This document shows positions 15,809 through 25,543 of a DNA stretch of 64,000 nucleotides, piece by piece. Source of the stretch: Enterobacter cloacae (lineage in GTDB: Bacteria; Pseudomonadota; Gammaproteobacteria; Enterobacterales; Enterobacteriaceae); contig NZ_JAALCJ010000005.1 of assembly GCF_011078175.1 (NCBI RefSeq), positions 1-64,000 on the forward strand. Reading direction: 5' to 3'. The position numbers and the translations under genes are program-made. Positions within the stretch are counted from its first letter, which is position 1, and every line of letters begins with the position of its first letter. The notes under the pieces are model-generated. The model did no database searches and was not told the DNA's origin. It saw only the letters and a program-made list of their open reading frames with translations.

Positions 15809-18007
15809 TTAACGCCCTTCTCTCTGATTCTTCGAAGCATAATCGTATTCATACTGACTATACCCCGAGCTGTAAAAGAGCGCTGCGGACTTAACAATAT
15901 CATTCAGAATTGTACCGCTAACCTTCACGCCAACGTGCTGTAGACGTTTAAAGGTATTCTCCATCTCTTTCACGCTGGTTTTGTCGAAACGGGCAACCAT
16001 TAGCGTTGTCCCGGCTATCCTGGCAACCAGTGCCGCATCAGTGACGGCCAGTACAGGCGGGGTATCGATAATGACGATGTCGTACTGTTCGTTTACCCAT
16101 GTCATGGTGGAAAGAAATCGTTCGTTTAACAGCAATTCCAACGGACGCAGCGGCGTCGGACCGCAGGTAATGACGTCGATGCCACCTTTTTCAGAATGCT
16201 GGATCACCTCCGAACAGTCGCGTTGTCCTTCGAGCACGCTGGACAGTCCATAGCGATTATCCAGGCCAAAAATGTTGTGAACATAGCCCTGCCGCATATC
16301 GGCATCAATAAACAGCACCCGCTGACCACTCTGTCCGGCTATTGCCGCCAGGTTCGTCCCTACCAGGGTTTTCCCGCAGTCCTGCGTCGGGCCAGAAATC
16401 ATGACAATACGATTCTCAGCTTCCATCATGGTGAAATGCAGGCTGGTTCTCAGCCCGCGCACCGCTTCAACAAACATATCCGCGGGCCGATCGACAGGCA
16501 GGAAAGGCACATCCGTGGTTTTGTGTTTCCACTGACGAGAAAACGGTAATTTTCTGTGCAGATGCGTTTTCTTCCACAACCACTGTGAACGCGGCAGCGT
16601 CGCCAGGACCGGCGTTCCCGGCATTTCCAGCTGTTCGGAAAGGGTGATCCCACGTTTAAATGCCTGACGTACCAGCACACCGCCTACAGAAACCACCAGC
16701 CCGAACAGCGTGCCAAGAATAATCAGTAACGCTTTTCGCGGCTTTATCGGCTCCGGATGCGTTACGGCCGTATCAATGATCCGTACATTTCCGATGGCGC
16801 TGGAGCGGGAAATATTCAGTTCCTGCTGACGCGTCAACAACTGTAGGTATATCGTGCGGCCCGATTCAACATCGCGGCTCAGGCGTAAAATCTCCTGCTG
16901 CGTGGAGGGCATGGCTGACACACGGTTATTCAGACGATCGCGTTCCCGCTCAAGCGTTTGTCTTTTTTCAGCTAAAGCACGATAGGTCGGGTGATTCTTT
17001 TTAAACAGCTGGGAAATCTCCGCCTCACGGAACGTCAGCTCGTTGAGCTGATTCTCAACGTTAACCACCTGGTCGAGCACGGACTTCGCCTCCAGCGACA
17101 AATCGACGGAGTCGCGCTGTGCCCGGTAGGCATTGAGCCGCGCTTCAGCTCGATCGAGTTCATTTCTGATTTTCGGCAACTGCTCCTGTAAAAACGCCAG
17201 GCTACGGGAATCCTGCGCCTCCTGACGTGCAATATTTTGTTCAAGGAAACTGTCAGCAATCGCATTCAACACGCGGGCGATTTTATCGGGATCTTCGCCT
17301 GTCAGGGTCAGCGCCACGATGCCGCTCTGCTTCGCCGACTCCGCAACCGTAAGATTTTTCTTCAGCACATTGATCGTATCCAGACGCGTCAGCGTCCTGA
17401 GGGAGAACTGCGTGCCAGGCTCCGCCACAATCGAACCCACCAGCAGAGAGACGCCTTGCTTAACCAGCCGCTTCCCGACCGCGCCCTCCGCCTCGAAGTT
17501 TTCGCCCGACAGATGGAACTTGCCCTCTTCCTTAACGGTCAGCGTAAGTTCTTGCGGTTTGCCCTCCAGCAGTGGGATCTGAAGTTCACCTAACGTTATT
17601 TTACCCAACCCACGCCCCTGCAAACGTTGCCATAAACGTCCAACCACAGGGAGCACGCGCGGCGTTGCCTGATATTCCAGATTTAATTTATCGACGGTTT
17701 CGCCGAGTATCATGCGTGATTTGAGCAGCAATAATTCAGGGGCAACATCTGGCGAAACGTCAGAGCTCAACTGGGACAGGCCTTTTAGCAGGCTGTTATC
17801 CTGTTTATTCTCGATTTGCACCATCGCATCCGCCTGGTAAACAGGGGGCGTAACCCACGCATACATGCCTGCACACAGGGTGAAAAGGAACGTCACGCAC
17901 AAAATTACCGTGCGATGGTCGATTATTTCACCGAGCAAACGAGCAAGATCGATTTCACTTTGCTGGGGTGCCGCTGCACCATTACTGTCTGTAGTGTAAG
18001 ACGACAT
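15809..18007 (-). CDS. wzc: Polysaccharide tyrosine autokinase (Wzc/Etk type)
   Basis: A 732-residue inner-membrane BY-kinase and polysaccharide co-polymerase. An N-terminal Wzz domain is bounded by membrane helices near residues 30-50 and 425-445, with a long periplasmic coiled-coil between. The cytoplasmic kinase has Walker A GPTQDCGKTLVGTNLA, Walker A' VLFIDADMRQG and Walker B IVIIDTPPVLA. It ends in a tyrosine cluster (YSSGYSQYEYDYAS) that is autophosphorylated. The ATG at 18007 overlaps the wzb stop as TAATG. It probably controls chain length and export together with the phosphatase. Whether it belongs to a colanic-type or group 4-type system cannot be told, because no glycosyltransferases are nearby. 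Confidence 0.9.
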   Translation of the reverse strand: MSSYTTDSNGAAAPQQSEIDLARLLGEIIDHRTVILCVTFLFTLCAGMYAWVTPPVYQADAMVQIENKQDNSLLKGLSQLSSDVSPDVAPELLLLKSRMILGETVDKLNLEYQATPRVLPVVGRLWQRLQGRGLGKITLGELQIPLLEGKPQELTLTVKEEGKFHLSGENFEAEGAVGKRLVKQGVSLLVGSIVAEPGTQFSLRTLTRLDTINVLKKNLTVAESAKQSGIVALTLTGEDPDKIARVLNAIADSFLEQNIARQEAQDSRSLAFLQEQLPKIRNELDRAEARLNAYRAQRDSVDLSLEAKSVLDQVVNVENQLNELTFREAEISQLFKKNHPTYRALAEKRQTLERERDRLNNRVSAMPSTQQEILRLSRDVESGRTIYLQLLTRQQELNISRSSAIGNVRIIDTAVTHPEPIKPRKALLIILGTLFGLVVSVGGVLVRQAFKRGITLSEQLEMPGTPVLATLPRSQWLWKKTHLHRKLPFSRQWKHKTTDVPFLPVDRPADMFVEAVRGLRTSLHFTMMEAENRIVMISGPTQDCGKTLVGTNLAAIAGQSGQRVLFIDADMRQGYVHNIFGLDNRYGLSSVLEGQRDCSEVIQHSEKGGIDVITCGPTPLRPLELLLNERFLSTMTWVNEQYDIVIIDTPPVLAVTDAALVARIAGTTLMVARFDKTSVKEMENTFKRLQHVGVKVSGTILNDIVKSAALFYSSGYSQYEYDYASKNQREGR

Positions 18008-18456
18008 TAATGCTTCATTCCTTTCTGACCCAAACGACGTGCCCACTCCTGGCTGGCTTTACCCAATAGCCCGAACACATATTCAAACGCTTCCCGACTT
18101 TTACGGTAAGGATCGGGGATATCCTGCGGCTCCAGCCACTGCCCGAACAGCAGCGATTTCCCTCTGATCTCCGGTGCCATGGCGGAAATAAAGCGAAGAT
18201 GCTCCGGCTCCATCACCAAAATAAGATCGGATTCCTGCATCAGTCCCCGCGTCAACTTACGCGCCACATGACCGTCAAGGGAGATCCCATGCCGCCTGGC
18301 CACTTCCTGGGCATAGTCATCCGCTGGCCGTCCCTCAAGACCAAATATCCCTGCCGAAGTGATACGTCTGTCGGGTAAGTACTGGCGTAAAAGCCGCTCT
18401 CCAATTGGAGAACGGCAGACGTTTCCGGTGCAAACCACCAAAATGGTACTGAACAT
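18007..18456 (-). CDS. wzb: Low-molecular-weight protein tyrosine phosphatase (Wzb/Etp type)
   Basis: A 149-residue phosphatase with the P-loop CTGNVCRSPIGERLL (C-x5-R) at the N-terminus and the acid/base Asp in IPDPYRKS near residue 118. It should dephosphorylate the C-terminal tyrosines of the adjacent Wzc/Etk kinase and so allow the export cycle. The ATG at 18456 overlaps the wza stop as TAATG, and its own stop overlaps the wzc start the same way. Both junctions therefore look translationally coupled, which makes the upstream wza frameshift more damaging. Confidence 0.92.
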   Translation of the reverse strand: MFSTILVVCTGNVCRSPIGERLLRQYLPDRRITSAGIFGLEGRPADDYAQEVARRHGISLDGHVARKLTRGLMQESDLILVMEPEHLRFISAMAPEIRGKSLLFGQWLEPQDIPDPYRKSREAFEYVFGLLGKASQEWARRLGQKGMKH

Positions 18457-19596
18457 TATTGCGGCCACGATCTGATGTAACGAACCGTTTCGGTGATGTC
18501 ATGCACACCGGTTATCGTAGGGACAAGTTGCGTGATCACACGATTCCAGCGGGACAATGGCGCAGTCGTGACATAAACAATGTCATAAGGCTCAAGCTGA
18601 AACTCAGTGCCTAACACCATTGCGGATGCATCTTTGGCATTGAGCTGATAGATGTTGGCGATTTTGCCCGCCCGATCTTTCTTCGCTACCGAACGAATGA
18701 CAAAAATACCCGTGGCATCCGCCATATTCTGGTTCAGCCCGCCAGCATTACCCAACGCTTCGGCGAGAGTCATGCCACTGCGATCCATTTTCAACGTACT
18801 CTGCTTAACGACCTCGCCCATGACGAAGACCTTCAGCGCATCGTTACGTGGTACAAAAAGAATATCGCCGGGTTGAAGCAACTTGTTTTGGGTGAGATCG
18901 CCATGCTGCATCAGCGCATACAGAGAAAGGCGTGAGTCTTTGCCGTTATGCGTCAGCACAACGTTACGCCAGTCCGCGTCAGCGGAGAGGCCTCCCGCAG
19001 CGTTCACGGCATCCATAACCGTTAATGGAATATTGGTAATAGCCTGCTGCCCCGATTTGGCTACCTCGCCAGTGATATAGGCTTTTTGCGAGCGGAAAGC
19101 GGCAACGCTAACGTCCACCTGAGGGCTTTCAATGACATTGTTCAACCGGGGCTGTGATCTCCTCGCGCACCTGTGAGACCGTTTTACCTGCCACATGCAG
19201 TTTTCCGACGTACGGATAGAAAAGCGTACCATCGGCATTCACCCAGTTACCGGTATCACTTGCGCTACGATATTGCCCCGCCGGGGTTGTCAGCTCAGGG
19301 TGATCCCAGACAGTAACGGTTAAAATGTCACCCGTGCCGATACGGTATTCCCAGTTTTTAACCTGCTCATCCAGATTAGGATTTGCCTGAGAATTTAAGA
19401 CCTGAGGCCGCAATTTTTCAATTAACGCGGGGGTCAGAGGATAAACCTCTACACGTTTCTCAAAATCGTCATTTGCATCTTCTGCGGTGATAACCTGTTT
19501 TCCCTCTACATTCAGGTTCTGCCCGGGGCTAAAGACGCAGCCGGATAACGGGATAATACTTAATAATAATAACGAGAATGCTGTTGTGTTTTTCAT
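18456..19596 (-). pseudogene. wza: Polysaccharide export lipoprotein Wza/GfcE, frameshifted
   Basis: The gene would encode 379 residues, exactly the Wza length. It begins with a lipoprotein signal (lipobox LSGC) and the PES region [20 protein letters not shown]. The first frame ends prematurely at 19129 after [13 protein letters not shown]. The rest ([20 protein letters not shown]..., ending in IRSWPQ) is intact in the next frame. One extra G in the plus-strand GGGG at 19148-19151 explains it: removing one base gives the expected REEITARLNNV. Unless this is a sequence error, the outer-membrane export channel is not made from this locus. Confidence 0.88.
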
Positions 19597-20077
19597 TTAT
19601 TACAAATATCTTTTATAGTAGTGGTTATCATAAGTACGATAAAAAATTAATTCTCTTTAAGAACAATAACCTGTTATTCCATAACTTAACGAACCAGGAA
19701 AAGAAAACATATCAAACTGCCCGCCACGCCATCATCCGCGATGAGGGCTCATCGACATTATTTTTCTGGAATGGGGAAGCTTAGTTTAGTGCAATCTTAA
19801 ATGTTTCATTTATCGAATGCATGCGTTGATCTTTGTAAATTTGCGCTGAAAATGTCTTTTCAGAATTAATTAATAAACCGATAAATTTTCATTCTATATA
19901 AGCCCAAGTCTATTCATTACCCCAATATTTAATCATCACGTTGACTACACAAATCGGTTCACTTTTGTTACATTTTTTTTCAAACTCACCTTGTTTAGAT
20001 ACTTAAAATGAACTGCCTGCCATCCTTTTGCGGATCGGCGCACAAAAAGTATCAGTAACGATATGACTGGAGAAAAA
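19597..20077. other. AT-rich intergenic region between wza and rcnB
   Basis: About 480 bp with no convincing gene. It must hold the divergent promoters of the wza-wzb-wzc set (minus) and rcnB (plus). I looked for a JUMPstart/ops element (GGCGGTAGCGT) on the minus strand and did not find one. A short frame near 19578-19784 has no good start and no recognisable features. Confidence 0.5.
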
Positions 20078-20410
20078 ATGGCTAAGCGTAAATTGTTGCT
20101 TCTGGGTGTAATACTGTCACTGGCGGGGGCCGCACACGCTGCACCGCAAGTATCGACAGCGCCTTCTGGTATCAAAGCCTATGAAGAACAAGAGTTCATC
20201 GCCGATTTTACGAAATTCAGGATTGGCGACACCGCACCCGCGCAATATCAGACGCCTGAGTACACCATCAAACAGTACCAGTTGCGTAACCTTCCAGCGC
20301 CCGATGCCGGCACACACTGGACCTACATGGGTGAAAATTATGTTCTGATTGGCGATGCCGATGGCAAAATCTACAAAGCCTATAACGGCGATATTTTCTA
20401 TCACCGCTGA
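20078..20410 (+). CDS. rcnB: RcnB-family periplasmic Ni/Co homeostasis protein
   Basis: A 110-residue protein with a Sec signal peptide (cleavage after AAHA) and the RcnB signature QLRNLPAPDAGTHWTYMG followed by YVLIGDADGKIYKAYNGDIFYHR. RcnB is a periplasmic protein that modulates nickel and cobalt accumulation together with the efflux pump RcnA. The ATG at 20078 is preceded by TGGAGAAAAA, so I prefer it to the in-frame ATG at 20063. In E. coli the order is thiM-rcnR-rcnA-rcnB; rcnR and rcnA are absent here. It is followed one base later by a GNAT gene. Confidence 0.9.
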   Translation: MAKRKLLLLGVILSLAGAAHAAPQVSTAPSGIKAYEEQEFIADFTKFRIGDTAPAQYQTPEYTIKQYQLRNLPAPDAGTHWTYMGENYVLIGDADGKIYKAYNGDIFYHR

Positions 20411-20411
20411 T

Positions 20412-20837
20412 ATGGTGATCCGGGCCTGGCAGGAAGACGATCGGCCGTTCCTGCGGACGCTGTACCTGCATGCACGACGCGCGGCCTGGCCATGGCTGGA
20501 CAGTTCTGAGTGGCAGCTTGAGGATTTTGACGCCGCAACGCGTGACGAGCAGGTCTGGGTTGCGATTCACAACGGTCACCGTGTAGGGTTTGCCTCCGTA
20601 CAGGACAACGATAACTTTCTGCACAACCTGTTTGTCGACCCGCGGTATCAGCGTCTGGGGGTGGGTCGTTTGTTACTGCAACAGGTACAGAAGACGTTTA
20701 CCAGTACAGGCGCGCTGAAGTGTCTGGTGAAGAATGAACGGGCTATTGCGTTTTACCAGCGGCACGGCTGGCAGATTGAAGCGACGGGAGATTCTCCTGA
20801 GGGAGAGTACTATCTGATGCATTACCGATTGCGTTAA
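20412..20837 (+). CDS. GNAT-family N-acetyltransferase
   Basis: A 141-residue acetyltransferase starting MVIRAWQEDDRPFLRTLY. The acetyl-CoA motif A is clear: LHNLFVDPRYQRLGVGRLLLQQV (about residues 74-96, Q/R-x-x-G-x-G/A loop). Motif B is ALKCLVKNERAIAFYQRHGW. The acceptor substrate is unknown. The ATG lies one base past the rcnB stop (TGA-T-ATG), so translation is probably coupled to rcnB. The ORF is open further upstream, but that part only overlaps rcnB in another frame. Confidence 0.85.
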   Translation: MVIRAWQEDDRPFLRTLYLHARRAAWPWLDSSEWQLEDFDAATRDEQVWVAIHNGHRVGFASVQDNDNFLHNLFVDPRYQRLGVGRLLLQQVQKTFTSTGALKCLVKNERAIAFYQRHGWQIEATGDSPEGEYYLMHYRLR

Positions 20838-20838
20838 A

Positions 20839-20917
20839 GTCGGGAAGCGGCTTTGCCTTACCCGACCTACGTGATGGTGCCATTCGTTGGCCGGGTAAGG
20901 CGAAGCCGCTACCCGGC
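20839..20917. repeat. REP pair (BIME-like)
   Basis: Two oppositely oriented REP units, at 20839-20866 and 20890-20917, share the core GGCTT(T/C)GCCTTACCCG. They lie between the GNAT gene and convergent mrp, the usual place for REP sequences. Confidence 0.8.
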
Positions 20918-20934
20918 AATTCGACGCTAAGTCT

Positions 20935-22044
20935 TTACATCGCGCGGAAGGCGATTTCACCCGGGATCACTTCGCCCTGCCAGTAAAGCTGCGCCGCAAC
21001 GCGCCCCGCCAGCTGACGATAGATTTCCGTAAATTCGCTATCCGGACGGCTGACCACCGTCGGTTTACCGCTATCCAGATCTTCACGCAGAGTGATATGC
21101 AGCGGCAGTTGCCCCAGCAGTTGCGTGTGGTATTGCGCAGCCAGCTTCTCCGCACCGCCGGTACCGAAGATGGGCTCGTGATGGCCGCAGTTGCTGCAAA
21201 TATGCATGCTCATGTTCTCGACGATACCCAATACCGGCACCTCCACCTTCTCGAACATGACGATGCCTTTTTTGGCGTCGATCAGCGCGATATCCTGCGG
21301 CGTGGTGACCACGACGGCGCCGGTAACCGGAATGTTCTGCGCCAGCGTCAGCTGGATATCACCGGTACCCGGCGGCATGTCCAGTACCAGATAATCGAGG
21401 TCAGGCCACATTGTCTCCTGCAACATTTGCAGAAGTGCTTTGCTGGCCATCGGGCCACGCCAGACCATTGCGTTATCGTCCGTGACCAGGTAACCAATGG
21501 AGTTGGTCGCCAGACCGTGCGCCACGATTGGCGCCATGTGGGTGCCGTCCGGCGAAGTTGGACGCTGGTTTTCCGCCCCCAGCATGTTTGGAATGGACGG
21601 GCCGTAGATATCCGCATCCAGAATGCCAACTTTCGCCCCTTCTGCCGCCAGCGCAAGCGCCAGGTTAACGGCGGTAGACGATTTACCCACTCCGCCCTTG
21701 CCAGAGCTGACGGCGATGATGTTTTTCACGCCGTTAACGCCCGGCTGATTTTTCACGCGCTTGAGCGTGGCGATGCTGTGGCTTAGCTTCCAGTCAATTG
21801 CTTTTGCGCCGGTAATGCGCAGCAGCTCAGAGCTGGTTTGCTCTTTCAGGGCATCAAAGGCGCTGGTCCAGACGAACGGCATCTGTAGCTCGATGTGCAG
21901 CGTATCGTCCAGCCATGCGACGTGATGAAGCGCTTTCAGCGTCGTGAGATTGTGCTTCAGGGTTGGATGCTGAAAATTAGCCAGCGTCCCGGCGACCATT
22001 GCTCGTAAGGCTTCCGGTGATTTGGCCTGGGATTGAGAACTCAT
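20935..22044 (-). CDS. mrp: Iron-sulfur cluster carrier ATPase Mrp/ApbC
   Basis: A 369-residue ParA/MinD-like ATPase that binds and transfers Fe-S clusters. The N-terminal ~90 residues are a DUF59-type domain. They are followed by a deviant Walker A SSGKGGVGKSSTAVNLALALA, a switch DADIYGPSIPNML and the cluster-ligand CxxC in HICSNCGHHEPIFG. Length and motifs match E. coli Mrp. It is divergent from metG, with about 137 bp between the genes, as in E. coli. Confidence 0.95.
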   Translation of the reverse strand: MSSQSQAKSPEALRAMVAGTLANFQHPTLKHNLTTLKALHHVAWLDDTLHIELQMPFVWTSAFDALKEQTSSELLRITGAKAIDWKLSHSIATLKRVKNQPGVNGVKNIIAVSSGKGGVGKSSTAVNLALALAAEGAKVGILDADIYGPSIPNMLGAENQRPTSPDGTHMAPIVAHGLATNSIGYLVTDDNAMVWRGPMASKALLQMLQETMWPDLDYLVLDMPPGTGDIQLTLAQNIPVTGAVVVTTPQDIALIDAKKGIVMFEKVEVPVLGIVENMSMHICSNCGHHEPIFGTGGAEKLAAQYHTQLLGQLPLHITLREDLDSGKPTVVSRPDSEFTEIYRQLAGRVAAQLYWQGEVIPGEIAFRAM

Positions 22045-22181
22045 CCCGACTCCTTTGTTCTTGTGAATAAGACCTTAGACAAACAAGTTTACCTGAAAGG
22101 CCGCGGTTTGTGCTTACTTAATAATGCCCCTTTTGGTAATATCGAAAACCCTTTTCACAGTTAAAAGAAGTAATGCCTACT

Positions 22182-24215
22182 ATGACTCAAGTCGCGAAAA
22201 AAATTCTGGTAACGTGCGCCCTGCCGTACGCCAACGGCTCAATCCACCTCGGCCACATGCTGGAGCATATCCAGGCTGATGTCTGGGTCCGTTACCAGCG
22301 AATGCGCGGCCACGAGGTGAACTTCATCTGTGCGGACGATGCCCACGGCACGCCGATCATGCTGAAAGCGCAGCAGCTGGGAATTTCCCCGGAACAGATG
22401 ATCGCCGAAATGAGTCAGGAGCATCAGACCGATTTTGCTGGCTTTGACATCAGTTATGACAATTATCACTCAACGCACAGCGACGAAAACCGCGAGCTGT
22501 CAGAGCTGATCTACACCCGTCTGAAAGAGAACGGTTTCATTAAAAACCGCACCATCTCTCAGCTGTACGATCCGGAGAAAGGCATGTTCCTGCCGGACCG
22601 TTTCGTTAAAGGCACCTGTCCGAAATGCAAATCCCCGGACCAGTACGGCGATAACTGCGAAGTCTGCGGCGCGACCTACAGCCCGACCGAGCTTATCGAA
22701 CCGAAATCCGTGGTTTCCGGCGCGACGCCGGTGATGCGTGACTCCGAGCACTTCTTCTTCGACCTGCCGTCCTTCAGCGAAATGCTGAAGGCGTGGACCC
22801 GCAGCGGTGCGTTGCAGGAGCAGGTGGCGAACAAAATGCAGGAGTGGTTCGAATCCGGGCTGCAACAGTGGGATATCTCCCGCGATGCGCCATACTTTGG
22901 CTTCGAAATCCCGAACGCGCCGGGCAAATATTTTTACGTCTGGCTGGATGCGCCGATTGGCTACATGGGTTCGTTCAAAAACCTGTGTGACAAGCGCGGC
23001 GACACCGTAAGCTTCGACGAATACTGGAAGAAGGATTCCGATGCCGAGCTGTATCACTTCATCGGTAAAGACATCGTTTACTTCCATAGCCTGTTCTGGC
23101 CAGCAATGCTGGAAGGCAGCAACTTCCGCAAGCCGACCAACCTGTTCGTACATGGCTACGTAACGGTAAACGGTGCCAAGATGTCTAAATCTCGCGGGAC
23201 GTTTATTAAGGCCAGCACCTGGCTGAACCACTTTGACGCGGACAGCCTGCGCTACTACTACACCGCGAAGCTCTCTTCCCGCATCGACGATATCGATCTG
23301 AACCTGGAAGATTTCGTGCAGCGCGTGAATGCCGATATCGTCAACAAAGTGGTAAATCTGGCGTCCCGTAACGCAGGTTTTATCGCCAAACGGTTTGACG
23401 GCATGCTCTCTGCCGAACTGGCCGATCCTGAGCTGTACAAAACCTTCACCGATGCCGCCGCTGCGGTTGGCGAAGCATGGGAAAGCCGTGAATTTGGTAA
23501 AGCCATTCGCGAAATCATGGCGCTAGCAGACGTGGCTAACCGCTATGTAGACGAGCAGGCACCGTGGGTGGTAGCGAAACAGGAAGGCCGCGACGCCGAC
23601 CTACAGGCGATCTGCACCATGGGTCTGAATATGTTCCGCGTTCTGATGACCTGGCTGAAGCCGGTTCTGCCGCAGCTGTCAGCCCGCGCGGAAGCCTTCC
23701 TGAACACCGAACTGACCTGGGACGCGATCCATCAGCCGCTGCTCGGCCACAAGGTGAACACCTTCAAAGCGCTGTATAACCGCATCGAGATGAAGCAGGT
23801 TGACGCGCTGGTCGAAGCCTCTAAAGAAGAAGTGAAGGCAGCTGCCGCACCGGTGACCGGCCCGCTGGCGGACGATCCGATTCAGGAGACCATCACCTTT
23901 GATGATTTCGCTAAAGTCGACCTGCGCGTGGCGCTGATCGAGAACGCAGAGTTCGTGGATGGCTCTGACAAACTGCTGCGCCTGACCCTGGATCTCGGCG
24001 GCGAGAAGCGTAACGTCTTCTCCGGCATTCGTTCCGCCTATCCTGATCCGCAGGTGCTGATTGGCCGTCAGACCGTGATGGTGGCAAACCTGGCGCCGCG
24101 CAAAATGCGCTTCGGCATCTCCGAAGGGATGGTGATGGCCGCAGGCCCTGGCGGGAAGGATATCTTCCTGTTAAGCCCTGACGAAGGCGCGAAGCCAGGT
24201 CAGCAGGTGAAATAA
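22182..24215 (+). CDS. metG: Methionyl-tRNA synthetase
   Basis: A 677-residue class I synthetase, the E. coli length. HIGH motif in [15 protein letters not shown] (about 14-28), zinc knuckle [17 protein letters not shown] (about 146-162), KMSKS in [12 protein letters not shown] (about 333), and a C-terminal EMAP/Trbp111-like tRNA-binding domain (from about 575, [20 protein letters not shown]). It charges tRNA-Met, including the initiator tRNA. The ATG at 22182 (MTQVAKK) matches the E. coli start; an ATG three codons earlier is also open. Confidence 0.97.
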   Translation: MTQVAKKILVTCALPYANGSIHLGHMLEHIQADVWVRYQRMRGHEVNFICADDAHGTPIMLKAQQLGISPEQMIAEMSQEHQTDFAGFDISYDNYHSTHSDENRELSELIYTRLKENGFIKNRTISQLYDPEKGMFLPDRFVKGTCPKCKSPDQYGDNCEVCGATYSPTELIEPKSVVSGATPVMRDSEHFFFDLPSFSEMLKAWTRSGALQEQVANKMQEWFESGLQQWDISRDAPYFGFEIPNAPGKYFYVWLDAPIGYMGSFKNLCDKRGDTVSFDEYWKKDSDAELYHFIGKDIVYFHSLFWPAMLEGSNFRKPTNLFVHGYVTVNGAKMSKSRGTFIKASTWLNHFDADSLRYYYTAKLSSRIDDIDLNLEDFVQRVNADIVNKVVNLASRNAGFIAKRFDGMLSAELADPELYKTFTDAAAAVGEAWESREFGKAIREIMALADVANRYVDEQAPWVVAKQEGRDADLQAICTMGLNMFRVLMTWLKPVLPQLSARAEAFLNTELTWDAIHQPLLGHKVNTFKALYNRIEMKQVDALVEASKEEVKAAAAPVTGPLADDPIQETITFDDFAKVDLRVALIENAEFVDGSDKLLRLTLDLGGEKRNVFSGIRSAYPDPQVLIGRQTVMVANLAPRKMRFGISEGMVMAAGPGGKDIFLLSPDEGAKPGQQVK

Positions 24216-24247
24216 TAAAAAAGCCGGAGTTTATCTCCGGCTTTTTG
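24216..24247 (+). terminator. Terminator after metG
   Basis: AAAAAGCCGGAG-TTTAT-CTCCGGCTTTTTG: a 7-bp GC-rich stem with a flanking A/T tract. Confidence 0.9.
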
Positions 24248-24249
24248 TT

Positions 24250-24283
24250 TTCTCTCCCTGTGGGAGAGAGGCGGGGTGCGGGC
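24250..24283. repeat. Dispersed GGGAGAGGG-type palindrome, copy 1
   Basis: TCTCTCCC-TGT-GGGAGAGA followed by GGCGGGGTG. Related copies, in either orientation, are at 37145-37184 and 39646-39684, all in intergenic DNA. Confidence 0.6.
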
Positions 24284-24306
24284 ATCAGGCCGCACCAATG
24301 CCGTCT

Positions 24307-24777
24307 TTACGCTTTCGAGTTATGCACCCGCTGCGTCAACCCACGCAGGAAATAACGCAGAAATTGATCCCCACACTCGCGGTAATTTTTATGATCCGGC
24401 GCGCGCATCATGGCGGTGATTTCCGGCATCGACACGCGAAATTTCTGCTCGGTCACGATCGCCAGAATGTCATCAGTTTTCAGGGAGAACGCGATACGCA
24501 GCTTTTTCAGCACCGTGTTGTTATTCACCCGACGCTCCAGCGCCAGCTCAGGCGCAGATTCATCTTTGCCGCGCTTGTCGTAGATCAGGCCATTCAGAAA
24601 GCCCGACAGAATAATGTCCGGGCAGCGAACAAAACCCTCTTCATCTTCTTTAGTCATCCAGGTGTCGAACCCGGCGGACGTGGATTCCATGTCGGAGAGC
24701 GCAAGAATGCGCACCATGTCATTATTGTTCGCTTTCAGGGTGTAGCGCAGGCTACGAAGAATATCGTTACTAAGCAT
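24307..24777 (-). CDS. yehS: DUF1456 family protein YehS
   Basis: A 156-residue protein equal in length to E. coli YehS. It has the duplicated DUF1456 unit: first copy MLSNDILRSLRYTLKANNNDMVRIL, second copy RRVNNNTVLKKLRIAFSLKTDDIL, each followed by a conserved FLNGLI or FLRYFLRGL segment. The molecular function is unknown. The ORF is open upstream to 24834, but the family starts at the ATG at 24777. It follows btsSR on the same strand. Confidence 0.92.
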   Translation of the reverse strand: MLSNDILRSLRYTLKANNNDMVRILALSDMESTSAGFDTWMTKEDEEGFVRCPDIILSGFLNGLIYDKRGKDESAPELALERRVNNNTVLKKLRIAFSLKTDDILAIVTEQKFRVSMPEITAMMRAPDHKNYRECGDQFLRYFLRGLTQRVHNSKA

Positions 24778-24823
24778 AGAGCCTTCGAATGTCGATGATG
24801 CAATGGCGCGCAGTGTACCAGTT

Positions 24824-25543
24824 TTACAGCCCAATCGCCTCTTTCAAACTTTTCAGGTAGCGACGACTGACGGGCACGGTCTGCCCGGCACGTAACACCA
24901 GCTCGGCCTGGCCATTATCTTCCAGGCGGATCTCCTTCAGGTGCGCCATGTTCACCAGATACTGACGATGGCAGCGGATCAGCGGCGTGCGGCTCTCCAG
25001 CGTGCGCAGGGTCAGCTCTGTAAAGCCTTCGTTGCCTTCAGCGCTGGTGACATACACCCCGCTCAGTCGGCTGCTGACAAAGGCAACGTCGTCCATTTGC
25101 AGGAGATATATCCGGCTGTGGCCGGTACACGGGATAAATTTCAGCGGCTGCTGATGCTCCGGCAGGAGGGACACATCCTGCGCGGTACGTTCCTGGCGCA
25201 GACGGGTCAGGGTCTTTTCAAGCCGCTTCTCTTCAATCGGCTTCAGCAGATAATCAAACGCGTGCTCTTCAAACGCCTTTACCGCGTATTCATCAAAGGC
25301 CGTCAGAAAGACGATATAGGGACGGTGCTCCGGGTCAAGCATGCCGACCATTTCCAGCCCGCTGATGCGCGGCATCTGGATATCGAGGAACAGCACGTCC
25401 GGGCGCAGTTTATGCACCGCACCAATGCCTTCAATCGCATTGGCGCATTCTCCCACGACCTCGATATCACTCTGCTCCTGCAACAGGACACGCAGGTTTT
25501 CCCGTGCTAACGGCTCATCATCAACAATCAGCACTCTTAACAT
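24824..25543 (-). CDS. btsR: LytTR response regulator BtsR (YehT)
   Basis: A 239-residue two-component regulator. The receiver domain has VDDEP near the N-terminus, the phospho-acceptor Asp in [13 protein letters not shown] and the conserved Lys in [11 protein letters not shown]-terminal LytTR DNA-binding domain follows (about 135-239, [18 protein letters not shown]). In E. coli, BtsS/BtsR sense extracellular pyruvate and induce the pyruvate/H+ symporter btsT. Its start overlaps the btsS end by 7 bases. An ORF open to 24834 in the downstream yehS frame overlaps its end. Confidence 0.95.
   Translation of the reverse strand: MLRVLIVDDEPLARENLRVLLQEQSDIEVVGECANAIEGIGAVHKLRPDVLFLDIQMPRISGLEMVGMLDPEHRPYIVFLTAFDEYAVKAFEEHAFDYLLKPIEEKRLEKTLTRLRQERTAQDVSLLPEHQQPLKFIPCTGHSRIYLLQMDDVAFVSSRLSGVYVTSAEGNEGFTELTLRTLESRTPLIRCHRQYLVNMAHLKEIRLEDNGQAELVLRAGQTVPVSRRYLKSLKEAIGL

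Noticed and set aside
19148-19151. Phase-variable homopolymer in wza
   Set aside because: A run of only four G is too short for efficient slipped-strand phase variation; a simple indel or sequence error is more likely.
19578-19784. 68-residue frame upstream of wza
   Set aside because: Starts inside the wza signal region on the other strand, with no ribosome site or recognisable feature.
19597-20060. JUMPstart/ops element upstream of wza
   Set aside because: Only a loose GGCGTGGCGGGC resemblance; the GGCGGTAGCGT core is absent.
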